Of a DNA stretch of 64,000 nucleotides, positions 10,387 through 17,584 are shown piece after piece. The notes below the pieces were generated by a model. The model was given only the letters and a program-made list of their open reading frames with translations, was not told the origin of the DNA and made no database searches. A program made the translations under genes and the position numbers. Position 1 is the stretch's first letter. Each line of letters opens with the position of its first letter. This stretch comes from Pelobacter sp. UBA6093 (lineage in GTDB: Bacteria; Desulfobacterota; Desulfuromonadia; Desulfuromonadales; Syntrophotaleaceae). The stretch is taken from assembly GCA_002435955.1 (NCBI GenBank), contig DIWZ01000014.1, forward strand, positions 9,796-73,795, written 5' to 3'.

Positions 10387-10556
10387 TTGGCCACCTCGAA
10401 GAATTAAGACGTCGGTTGATTATGGCAGGGAGTGCCTGGCTGCTTGGCACGCTGATCTGCTATGCCTTCGCCCAACAGCTGTTTCAACTCGTATCCGCGC
10501 CTATCCGCATGCGGCCTGCCGAGGCAGCGAGCCTGATTGATTCACATCCCGATTGA
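10383..10556 (+). pseudogene. tatC: Truncated tatC remnant (N-terminal ~58 residues)
   Basis: Reading from 10383 gives LIGHLEELRRRL followed by a hydrophobic helix (GTLICYAFAQQL) and APIRM, the unmistakable start of TatC. The frame then ends at TGA 10554-10556 after ~58 codons; full TatC is ~240-260 residues with six membrane helices. No ATG, GTG or TTG lies in frame between the preceding stop (10335) and the LIGHLEEL segment. A +1 shift, for instance in the seven-C tract, would join it to tatA. The rest of tatC has been lost and replaced by the ABC transporter genes. It is either a decayed gene or the remains of a TatA-TatC fusion. Confidence 0.82.
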
Positions 10557-10565
10557 CGGTATAGT
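10537..10565 (+). promoter_or_regulatory. Candidate promoter giving a leaderless yadG transcript
   Basis: -35 TTGATT (10537-10542), 17-bp spacer, -10 TATAGT (10560-10565, 5 of 6). The expected transcription start is at 10572-10573, the position of the next gene's ATG, which has no ribosome-binding site. The promoter lies partly inside the tatC stub. Confidence 0.45.
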
Positions 10566-10572
10566 GCCTGTC

Positions 10573-11511
10573 ATGATTTCAGCCCTCCACATTGAACATC
10601 TGCATAAATCCTTCGCCGGCACACCGGCGGTGCGTGATCTATCCCTGACCGTGTCTCCCGGGGAGATTTTCGGCCTGCTGGGGCCCAACGGTGCCGGAAA
10701 GAGTACCACCATCAACATGATCAGCGGTGTCTGTCGCATCGATAGCGGGACGGTGCGGGTTTTCGGCCATGACAACTGCACCGAGCGGTGCATCACCCGC
10801 CGCCTGGTGGGGGTCATGCACCAGGAAATCGTCACCGATAATTTCTTCACCATCGACCGTGCCTTGCGTATTCATGCCGGTTATTACGGCGTGCCGCGGG
10901 ACAATAGCTGGCGCGAACTGCTCATCGACCAGTTGGGGCTCGGGCCTCATCTGCACAAATCGATGAATAGCCTGTCCGGCGGTCTCAAGCGGCGCTTCAT
11001 GGTCGCCAAGGCGATGATCCACAAGCCTCGTCTGCTGATTCTCGATGAGCCGACGGCCGGGGTCGATGTCGAGCTGCGGCGCAACCTCTGGGATTTTGTG
11101 CGGGAAATTAATCGCGACGGAGTGACGGTGTTGTTGACTACCCATTATCTGGAAGAAGCCGAACAGATGTGTGGCCGCATCGCCATCATGAACCATGGCG
11201 AACTCATCGCCCTGGAAGAGACATCCCGGTTGCTGGCACGCATCGAAGGGCGGCACCTGCAGGTAACGCTGGAACACCCCCTGCAGGAGGTGCCCGCGGA
11301 ACTGCATGATTTGCAACCGGCCCTGCGGGAATCCGGCCAGATGCTGCACCTGGTACTCGAAGCCGGGCAGGGAGCCGGGGCGGTATTGCGCCGTATCACC
11401 GATCTCGGCATCGAGGTGGGAGATGTCGAGACGTTACGCCCTGGACTCGAAGAGGTGTTTTTGCATCTCACCGGCAAACGCCCCGATAACGGACAGGCAG
11501 GTGGAAAATGA
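10573..11511 (+). CDS. ABC transporter ATP-binding protein (YadG-like, ABC-2 exporter)
   Basis: ATPase subunit of a two-gene ABC-2 exporter. The 312-residue product shows Walker A (GPNGAGKST, ~43-51), signature (LSGGLKRR), Walker B (LLILDEPTAGVD) and the switch histidine (LLTTHYLEEAEQ). The C-terminal ~80 residues form the extra domain seen in YadG/DrrA-type subunits. The start is the ATG at 10573; an in-frame extension to 10537 would overlap the candidate -35 element. The following permease overlaps by four bases (ATGA), so the two are translationally coupled. The substrate cannot be read from sequence; the E. coli YadG/YadH pair is itself poorly characterised. Confidence 0.9.
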   Translation: MISALHIEHLHKSFAGTPAVRDLSLTVSPGEIFGLLGPNGAGKSTTINMISGVCRIDSGTVRVFGHDNCTERCITRRLVGVMHQEIVTDNFFTIDRALRIHAGYYGVPRDNSWRELLIDQLGLGPHLHKSMNSLSGGLKRRFMVAKAMIHKPRLLILDEPTAGVDVELRRNLWDFVREINRDGVTVLLTTHYLEEAEQMCGRIAIMNHGELIALEETSRLLARIEGRHLQVTLEHPLQEVPAELHDLQPALRESGQMLHLVLEAGQGAGAVLRRITDLGIEVGDVETLRPGLEEVFLHLTGKRPDNGQAGGK

Positions 11512-12302
11512 TGAAACGCTTCCGGCAACCGGAGAAATTCGTAGCCTGGCTGCCTTTTGCCACCTTGCTGCAGAAGGAAGTCCGACGGTTTTTGCGGGTC
11601 TCCTTCCAGACCCTGCTGGCGCCCATCGTGACCGCCTCGTTATATCTGTTCGTGTTCGGCGCCACCCTCGGTGAGCGGATCTCCGTGATGGAGGGCTTCA
11701 GCTACGCCCAGTTCGTCATCCCCGGCCTGATCCTTATGGGGGTCATCACCAACAGCTTCGCCAATACCTCCTCGTCCCTGTTTATCTCCCGCTACCTGGG
11801 CAATATCGTGGATTTGCTGGTGACGCCCATCAGTGCTCCGCAGTTTATTTTTGCCTATACCCTGGCCGCCATGCTGCGCGGCTTGCTGGTCGGCAGCGCG
11901 GTGCTGGGCATCTCCACCTTCTTCGCCGAGCTGCCCTGGGTGCATCCGTTTGCAACTCTGGTCATGGCCGCCCTGGCCAGCTTCCTGTTCGCCCAGTTCG
12001 GACTGATCGCGGCCCTGCATGCCAACACCATGGACGCCCTGTCGATGTTCAACAACTTCCTCATTGTACCCCTGATTTATCTCGGCGGCGTCTTCTATCC
12101 CATTTCTATCCTCCCGCCATTCTGGGAACGCCTGTCCCATTTCAATCCCATGTTTTACATCATCGACGGCTTTCGCCAGACCATCCTCGGCGTCGGGGAC
12201 GTCCCTCTGATCGTGTCTTTTTCCGCGACGTTTGCCATGGCGCTCGCCCTGTTCTGCTGGGCAGCCTTGCTGATCGGGCGTGGTTACAAGCTGCGGCTTT
12301 AG
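11508..12302 (+). CDS. ABC-2 type permease (YadH-like)
   Basis: Membrane partner of the preceding ATPase. It has 264 residues, the family's usual length, with about six hydrophobic segments and the conserved ABC-2 region near residues 175-210 (LIYLGGVFYPISILP, FNPMFYIIDGFRQ). It starts with ATGATG at 11508, overlapping the ATPase stop. No terminator is seen after it before the AT-rich block. Substrate unknown. Confidence 0.88.
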   Translation: MMKRFRQPEKFVAWLPFATLLQKEVRRFLRVSFQTLLAPIVTASLYLFVFGATLGERISVMEGFSYAQFVIPGLILMGVITNSFANTSSSLFISRYLGNIVDLLVTPISAPQFIFAYTLAAMLRGLLVGSAVLGISTFFAELPWVHPFATLVMAALASFLFAQFGLIAALHANTMDALSMFNNFLIVPLIYLGGVFYPISILPPFWERLSHFNPMFYIIDGFRQTILGVGDVPLIVSFSATFAMALALFCWAALLIGRGYKLRL

Positions 12303-12346
12303 GGGGATTTATTTGATCGACCGTTAACTCCAGAAAATTCTAGACA

Positions 12347-12400
12347 TTAGCCCAGCCAACTTTGAAGCGTCCTATTTCAAGAGTGCAGACTACTCGGTTT
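12347..12400 (-). repeat. Intergenic repeat copy A flanking the glycan genes
   Basis: The minus strand reads ACCGAGT, four bases, TGCACTCTTGAAATAGG, then ~15 bases and GGGCTAA. The same blocks occur on the plus strand at 14997-15051. The 17-base core is identical in both copies. The copies face each other around three glycan genes. Confidence 0.6.
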
Positions 12401-12441
12401 TCATTGAACCGGGGAGAGCTCAGCGCACTTCAAGAGGGCTT

Positions 12442-13305
12442 TTAAGGAGTAGAATCCCTTTTCTTTAGCAATGAGGTAAATCCAAAAAATCCCAAATCCC
12501 CTACCACTGTAATCACTCTGCCCAAAATTACTGCCATTAATAAATCAGTTTCGCCGATGACTCCCTTGAAAAAAAATAGAAGGGCTAACTCACGCACCCC
12601 AGCTCCGGCCGGTGCTCCAGGAGTCACCAACCCAATTAGCCAGGCCAGGATGTAAGCTCCGCACAACTCAATTACAAGCAGGCTGTTCAAGTTGTCGGCG
12701 AGCAGACCTACTAGTCCGGCAAATAGAAGACCTGAGACAGCCAGGAACCCACAATGCCAACCAAAAGCTCGAACCGCCGATGCTCCGCAATATTGCCACA
12801 CAGCAAGGGCGATGGTGCTGATAGTGCATGCAAAAGCAAGCGCTGCCCATGTTAAAGGAAACAACGGCAACCACCGCGGGAGAACTAAAATGGCAAACGG
12901 CGCACCAGCAACGGAAAGCAAGCCTAATTCTCCCACTGCGGATTTTGCCATGGGCCAGCCGGGCAAACCGGCAGCCATTCCTACTGCCTGGCGTCCCGCA
13001 AGGTGGAAGATATTGCCCGGAGTATACTTGGCGAGTTGTGTCATGCCGTAGGTTTTGATCGCCCACCTTCCAGAGACAGTCACTTGGAAGTGCTCCAGTA
13101 AATTCCACCAAGCCATGGCAAGCATTAGATTTGCAAGGCCATAGATCCATGAAAAAGCAATGATACCTAACCACGTTCCTGTTCCAAAACGAGAGACGTC
13201 TATATCAGCACTAAAGTTATACAGGTGCATGATAACAAACATAACGCCAGCGATGGCGAGAGTGCAGCCAAACCAGTGCAGGCCTTGTTTTAGGGCAGGT
13301 CGCAT
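12442..13305 (-). CDS. UPF0104 / LPG-synthase-type integral membrane protein
   Basis: An integral membrane protein of 287 residues with about eight hydrophobic helices. It carries the family signature near the C-terminus (TPGAPAGAGVRELALLF followed by ILGRVITVVGDLGFF). Members of this family (YbhN, AglD and the membrane part of MprF) are associated with moving or modifying lipid-linked or polar head-group substrates. The ATG at 13305 is chosen because GAGG lies nine bases upstream and overlaps the stop of the methyltransferase; a start at 13335 would overlap that gene. It is the last gene of a glycan block, so a role in surface glycan export or modification is likely but inferred. Confidence 0.75.
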   Translation of the reverse strand: MRPALKQGLHWFGCTLAIAGVMFVIMHLYNFSADIDVSRFGTGTWLGIIAFSWIYGLANLMLAMAWWNLLEHFQVTVSGRWAIKTYGMTQLAKYTPGNIFHLAGRQAVGMAAGLPGWPMAKSAVGELGLLSVAGAPFAILVLPRWLPLFPLTWAALAFACTISTIALAVWQYCGASAVRAFGWHCGFLAVSGLLFAGLVGLLADNLNSLLVIELCGAYILAWLIGLVTPGAPAGAGVRELALLFFFKGVIGETDLLMAVILGRVITVVGDLGFFGFTSLLKKRDSTP

Positions 13306-13316
13306 AGTTTGTTGCC

Positions 13317-13952
13317 TCAGGGACGCGGTCGGCACAGCAGCATGGTCCAGGGTAAGGGGTTTTTAGTTTCAATTACTTCGAAATATTTTGAAACCAGGTG
13401 TACAAAGCCATCCCTGGTCCAATGCTGAATGTGTCCTGGCGTATTACCCAAACGCCCTATGTACTTACCGCGGGCAAGGTTGAGTGCACGCCAGACGGGC
13501 TCACGGGGAACGCTTATAATCAAAAATTGATTAATAATGCTTTGTAGAATACGCAACGCTTCTTCGGGGGAATGAAGATGTTCCAAAACTTCGCAGCATA
13601 CAATAAGATCTGCGCTATCTTGTGGCGCATTGAGATCGTAGATGTTTCGAGGCTGGAATACCTCTGGCGAAATACCCTGTTCAATTGCATTTAATCTTGC
13701 CAATTCGATCACTTGGGATGAGAAGTCGGTTCCGCGAACGGCTTTCCCTTGGCGAAACCATTCCAGGACCCAAAAACCCTCACCGCAGCCCACTTCATGA
13801 ATCGTGCTTGGGCATGCCTTGGTGACCAGTTCAGACAGGGCTTTGGAAAAGCCATTCATGATTTTGCGGACGATCAGGTTGCGGGATCCATACTTGTCAT
13901 ACGTGTTACCGATCACAATTCCGTTCTCTTCCAAGCCTCTAGAAATCTTCAT
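13317..13952 (-). CDS. Class I SAM-dependent methyltransferase
   Basis: A 211-residue methyltransferase of the Methyltransf_11/23 type. SAM-binding motif I is IHEVGCGEGFWVLEW (~residues 51-65), the acidic motif II is VRGTDFSS, and motif IV/post-I is DLIVCCEVLEHL. It lies between a GT2 glycosyltransferase and a UPF0104 membrane protein in the same direction, so the acceptor is probably a sugar or lipid-linked sugar. Its stop codon overlaps the ribosome-binding site of the next gene, indicating coupling. The codons and the lower GC match the surrounding block rather than the housekeeping genes. Confidence 0.82.
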   Translation of the reverse strand: MKISRGLEENGIVIGNTYDKYGSRNLIVRKIMNGFSKALSELVTKACPSTIHEVGCGEGFWVLEWFRQGKAVRGTDFSSQVIELARLNAIEQGISPEVFQPRNIYDLNAPQDSADLIVCCEVLEHLHSPEEALRILQSIINQFLIISVPREPVWRALNLARGKYIGRLGNTPGHIQHWTRDGFVHLVSKYFEVIETKNPLPWTMLLCRPRP

Positions 13953-13979
13953 GTAAATACACCACCTAAAGATTGGTAC

Positions 13980-14933
13980 TTAATGTTTGTTAGAATTTGA
14001 TCCCTGATTGCTACGCACGCGATATCGGATATCTTCCAGAAGCTTCCTGTTTGCTGCCAGTAAATCAGCAATAAAGGCAATTAATATTGTCTGAAATCCC
14101 ATTCCCATTAACAATGCCGCAAGAATCAGAGACTGGACATGACCCTGACCCGCATCGTGTAAAAAAAACCAGAGAAAGCGTAACCCGATGACAAAACCCA
14201 GCAAAAATAAAAAAGCGCCCAAGGTGCCGAAAAAACGGAAAGGGCGGTAAACGACAAATATTCGAATGATGGTGGCTATGCCTCTCCTGATGTAGGAAGG
14301 AATGCTTTTGACCAGCCGAGATGGGCGCAAATCCTCATTTACTCGGATGGGAATCGAGGTAATGGCCATGTTTTTCTGGCCAGCCTGGATAATAGTTTCC
14401 AAGGTATAGGTATAGTCGCTGAATACCATCAGATGTTGTGCGGCAGTCCTGCTCATCGCTCGAAAGCCGCTAGGTGCATCGGGCATGTCGGTCTTGCTGG
14501 CCATTCGTACAACCCAACTGCCGATCCTTTGCAACCGTTTTTTGATGGGTGAAAAGTGTTCGGTTGTCTCGATGGGGCGTGCGCCGATCACAATTTCTGC
14601 CCTGTTTTCCAGAATTGGACAAGTCAGAGCCGGAATATCGTCGGCATTATACTGGTTATCCGCATCGGTGTTGACAATTACGTCCGCGCCCAGTTGCAAG
14701 CAGGCATCCAGTCCAGTCAAAAAGGTACGCGCAAGGCCTTGATTGCGAGGATGGCGAATGACATGATCTACACCGTTCGCAAGAGCTACATCTACGGTAT
14801 TATCGAGACTGCCGTCATCAATGATCAACCATTCGACAACGTTGAAACCTGGCACAATTCGTGGGAGGGCAGAAAGGGTTATAGCAAGGGTAGTGGCCTC
14901 GTTGTAGCATGGAATTTGGATAATGAGTTTCAA
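13980..14933 (-). CDS. GT2-family glycosyltransferase with C-terminal membrane helices (DPM1/GtrB-like)
   Basis: Probably transfers a sugar from a nucleotide donor to polyprenyl phosphate at the cytoplasmic face. The 317-residue protein has a GT-A fold N-terminus (IIQIPCYNEATTL, IDDGSLDNT), the metal-binding acidic motif TDADNQY (~residues 94-100), and two hydrophobic helices near the C-terminus (FFGTLGAFLFLLGFVIGLRF and LILAALLMGMGFQTILIAF). The start codon is TTG at 14933, supported by a strong AAGGAGGTG eight bases upstream; no ATG fits. It starts the three-gene set followed by the methyltransferase and UPF0104 protein. Confidence 0.85.
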   Translation of the reverse strand: MKLIIQIPCYNEATTLAITLSALPRIVPGFNVVEWLIIDDGSLDNTVDVALANGVDHVIRHPRNQGLARTFLTGLDACLQLGADVIVNTDADNQYNADDIPALTCPILENRAEIVIGARPIETTEHFSPIKKRLQRIGSWVVRMASKTDMPDAPSGFRAMSRTAAQHLMVFSDYTYTLETIIQAGQKNMAITSIPIRVNEDLRPSRLVKSIPSYIRRGIATIIRIFVVYRPFRFFGTLGAFLFLLGFVIGLRFLWFFLHDAGQGHVQSLILAALLMGMGFQTILIAFIADLLAANRKLLEDIRYRVRSNQGSNSNKH

Positions 14934-14996
14934 AACGAAAACACCTCCTTCTCAACTCTTTTTTTCATTGAATTGACCCTTTCCAAAGTTTAGTGA

Positions 14997-15051
14997 ATAC
15001 CGAGTCAGGTTGCACTCTTGAAATAGGTCGTCTCACACTTTGTCGGGCTAA
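14997..15051 (+). repeat. Intergenic repeat copy B flanking the glycan genes
   Basis: Plus-strand copy of the repeat at 12347-12400, with the shared blocks ACCGAGT (14999-15005), TGCACTCTTGAAATAGG (15011-15027) and GGGCTAA (15045-15051). It separates the GT2 gene from the upstream GT-C-like gene. Confidence 0.6.
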
Positions 15052-15079
15052 GATGCCCAGGGTTGGTCATCATTGACCT

Positions 15080-16852
15080 TCAGAACCCGTAAAACATAGA
15101 GTTTACTGAGGGAGGGTCGATAGGTAAGTGGTTAAATTTCCCCCAACGAAGAACGATCTTCTGCCCACTGCTCATCGATTGGGCCGTATGTCTTCCTTGT
15201 GAAAGCGTTATTTGATCGCCCGGTGACCTCGTGCTGTTGTCAAGTATGATTTGGTTATTGCTCTCAATGACGTAGGGACCTGGAATCAGAATTTCGAAAC
15301 TTTGCTGCTTTTCTGGAGAGTCAGAATGCAGGGTCTTTCCCGGAATCCATAACATGCCCCACTGCCTGATGAAGTTTTCTTCCAAAGTTTTCTGGTCCTC
15401 TGCGAGAAGATCATAGTTATTCCTGAAAAATGGATTTTCCCGTGACAGGCTAAGATCAAGCTGTGGCTTATTTGCCAGCAAGAATTGAGGATGTGCCTCT
15501 TGTAAAATTTGGCGGAAAACTGGTTGCCCAGCAGCCAAATAATTTTCAAAACCCCAGGTACTCATAAAAAACCCGACTTTTGAGTGGGATGCCACGGCGG
15601 AGCACCCATCTATGTAATGGACCGGATCAGGAAACATTTGGTGGATAGCGCTGAGAAGCACCTTCTGGGAACCGTTATCCTGACTGAATGCATTGAGAAA
15701 ATGAAATCCGGCAGAGCCGACAATTGGCAGGTAGATAACAGTGAAAATCAGGAGCAGGAGCTTGGAACCAGTTTTCTGGAAATCATTAAGTATCCGTTGG
15801 GGCAGGATGCCGCAAAAGATGATTGCCGGAGCTATGGCGAAAACGTAAAAGTAGGGGAAGGCGTTGCGGTAAAAAGGAATGGCAAATAAAGGAGCCAGAA
15901 AGGTCAGAGCAATGATTCCTTTTTCCTCCTTTTCCCTTGTTAACTTGAGGATTGTGTAAAAAATCCCCGCCGCCAATAGTATCCAGATCACCAGGTTGTT
16001 CAAAAGGGTCTCGGTCAGGTATCCTCTTTGAGGAAAGAATCCATCGAAAACAATTGCCTTCGAGGAAATGTGATGAAGAAATTCCTGTTGTGCCGGTACC
16101 ACATCAAAAGTGATCTCTTTCGAATATTTGTGAAAGGCGGCGACATTTGGTGACGGGACTGCCAAAGCCCCTTGATGCATTCTAAAGCCTACCCCGAAAG
16201 TTAATACCAATGGGATGATGAATAGAATCGCTTTTCGGAATGAGAACCGTTCCTCCTTAGAAAATATCCGTAGGGATACTATCAGGGCAAAAAGCGAAAC
16301 AACATGAATGGCGGCCTTGAGAGAAATCAGGAGGGATATGCCCATGGAAATGCCAGCGATCATCGTCCAAAATCGCGATCGTTTATCCGTTAGCAGAGCG
16401 AAGCAGGCCAGAAGGAATAAGAAGGAGCAGAAAGAGTCGTACCTTAAACTGGATCCATGCCGGATAACGTTGGAAAGCGAAAGCCAGCAGAAAACAGCGA
16501 ACAAAGCACCCGTGTCATTGATAAAGTTCTGAGCTATCCGATAGAGCAAAATTCCAGATGCAATAAAAAGCAGAAAAAGAGCACAACGAGCAGCTATGAT
16601 CTGAGTTACCTCGTTCCCGGATACCCATGGTACCCACCCCAAAAGATGGACATGGAAGTTCTGGAAAGGTTGGAAAAGTTCACCTCGTTGGAATGAGTGG
16701 ACCTTAGAGATAAAATAAAACTCATCCCAATTGATTTCATGTTTGAAAATCAATAATAATTTGAGAAATAATTCAAAAAATATTGTAATAACGAGCAGGT
16801 AATTAATTCGACTGGTCTTTTTAGTTAAAAATAATCTATAAATATTTGTCAT
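15080..16852 (-). CDS. GT-C-like multi-spanning membrane glycosyltransferase (putative)
   Basis: A 590-residue membrane protein with about ten to twelve hydrophobic helices in the first ~390 residues and a ~180-residue soluble C-terminal part. After the first helix a WDEFYF motif appears, matching the acidic first-loop motif of GT-C enzymes (ArnT/PMT type), which use polyprenyl-phosphate sugars on the periplasmic side. The C-terminal part is rich in beta-type residues and has no recognised family. Codon use is AT-rich, unlike the flanking housekeeping genes, which suggests transfer. It may act on the product of the downstream GT2 enzyme; that is inference. Confidence 0.6.
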   Translation of the reverse strand: MTNIYRLFLTKKTSRINYLLVITIFFELFLKLLLIFKHEINWDEFYFISKVHSFQRGELFQPFQNFHVHLLGWVPWVSGNEVTQIIAARCALFLLFIASGILLYRIAQNFINDTGALFAVFCWLSLSNVIRHGSSLRYDSFCSFLFLLACFALLTDKRSRFWTMIAGISMGISLLISLKAAIHVVSLFALIVSLRIFSKEERFSFRKAILFIIPLVLTFGVGFRMHQGALAVPSPNVAAFHKYSKEITFDVVPAQQEFLHHISSKAIVFDGFFPQRGYLTETLLNNLVIWILLAAGIFYTILKLTREKEEKGIIALTFLAPLFAIPFYRNAFPYFYVFAIAPAIIFCGILPQRILNDFQKTGSKLLLLIFTVIYLPIVGSAGFHFLNAFSQDNGSQKVLLSAIHQMFPDPVHYIDGCSAVASHSKVGFFMSTWGFENYLAAGQPVFRQILQEAHPQFLLANKPQLDLSLSRENPFFRNNYDLLAEDQKTLEENFIRQWGMLWIPGKTLHSDSPEKQQSFEILIPGPYVIESNNQIILDNSTRSPGDQITLSQGRHTAQSMSSGQKIVLRWGKFNHLPIDPPSVNSMFYGF

Positions 16853-17230
16853 ACTAAATCACTAAACATGCCCCAGGATACTTGGTTTTATAACGACCAA
16901 ACCCCCAAATTAAACCAACTTTTGGTCGTCATTTGTATAAAAGTTAATCCAACAACATTATTATTTAGCAATGCTCTTTGTGCCTGTCAACCCGACAGCC
17001 TTTCATAATCCCTTACCCTTGAAAAGAGACAGCCATTTCAAGAATTTGAAGCGAGGGATTTAAGTGATCTGCGGTATCTGCCCTGACTTTAAATATAGCT
17101 TTAAGAGACCCTTTTTCAATAAACGATTTCCCCGTATAATGACATTGTTTTGGCTGAGGCCCAATTAGGCTGACTTAGGGCAAACAGCCCAGGTATGGAA
17201 ACTATGATCATGAGCAAAGGAGGGATAGCA
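16853..17230. other. AT-rich non-coding stretch between glycan block and small protein gene
   Basis: No credible gene is visible. It contains a 9-bp inverted repeat ACGACCAAA / TTTGGTCGT (16893-16901 and 16921-16929) and a perfect TATAAT at 17135-17140 that lacks a recognisable -35 at 16-18 bp. If used, this -10 would give an ~85-nt leader to the gene at 17231. Confidence 0.5.
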
Positions 17231-17437
17231 ATGGCTGCACTACCAATACATACCGACAGTTACGGAGCGTATGCCTATACCGTGTATCGCGAGGAAAGGG
17301 ATGGGCTCTATTTCATGATGATTAATGGTGAGCCTTATCTGGAGGATCGAGTGATCTACAAGGGTGGTTTTGCGGAGGTGTGCGCCAAGCTTGAGGAGGT
17401 CAAGGTTGCATACGGGCCGGGAGGCGACGAAGCCTGA
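17231..17437 (+). CDS. Small conserved-looking protein of unknown function
   Basis: Not recognised. The 68-residue product is soluble, rich in aromatic and acidic residues (SYGAYAYTVYREERDGLYFM), with no membrane segment or known motif. The ATG at 17231 is preferred over upstream ATGs at 17195 and 17210 because AAGGAGGG ends six bases before it. A terminator follows at 17463. The strong ribosome-binding site and isolated terminator argue that it is a real, separately transcribed gene. Its position at the junction between the AT-rich block and uvrB does not indicate a role. Confidence 0.65.
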   Translation: MAALPIHTDSYGAYAYTVYREERDGLYFMMINGEPYLEDRVIYKGGFAEVCAKLEEVKVAYGPGGDEA

Positions 17438-17462
17438 GCCGGTTGTGGCATGTGCCTGGTTG

Positions 17463-17496
17463 AAAGCCGTATTCCTGCATGGGAGGCGGCTTTTTC
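17463..17496 (+). terminator. Rho-independent terminator after the small protein gene
   Basis: AAAGCCG (17463-17469) pairs with CGGCTTT (17487-17493), extended internally by CCT/AGG, and is followed by a short T-run. Confidence 0.65.
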
Positions 17497-17584
17497 CATG
17501 TGTTCAATGCGGTCAGCTGTTGTCCGGACAAGATAACTTCGGCAACTGCTAGCGGTTGTTTTTAGCAGCCACCATACCTCCGCG

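Noticed and set aside
17135..17140. Perfect TATAAT as a firm promoter of the small gene at 17231
   Set aside because: No acceptable -35 hexamer at 16-18 bp and no extended -10; left as a possibility only.
12303..17230. Complete O-antigen or capsule locus
   Set aside because: Only four genes are present and no polymerase, Wzx/Wzy or ABC export pair for polysaccharide is seen; the neighbouring YadGH exporter lies outside the repeats and on the other strand.
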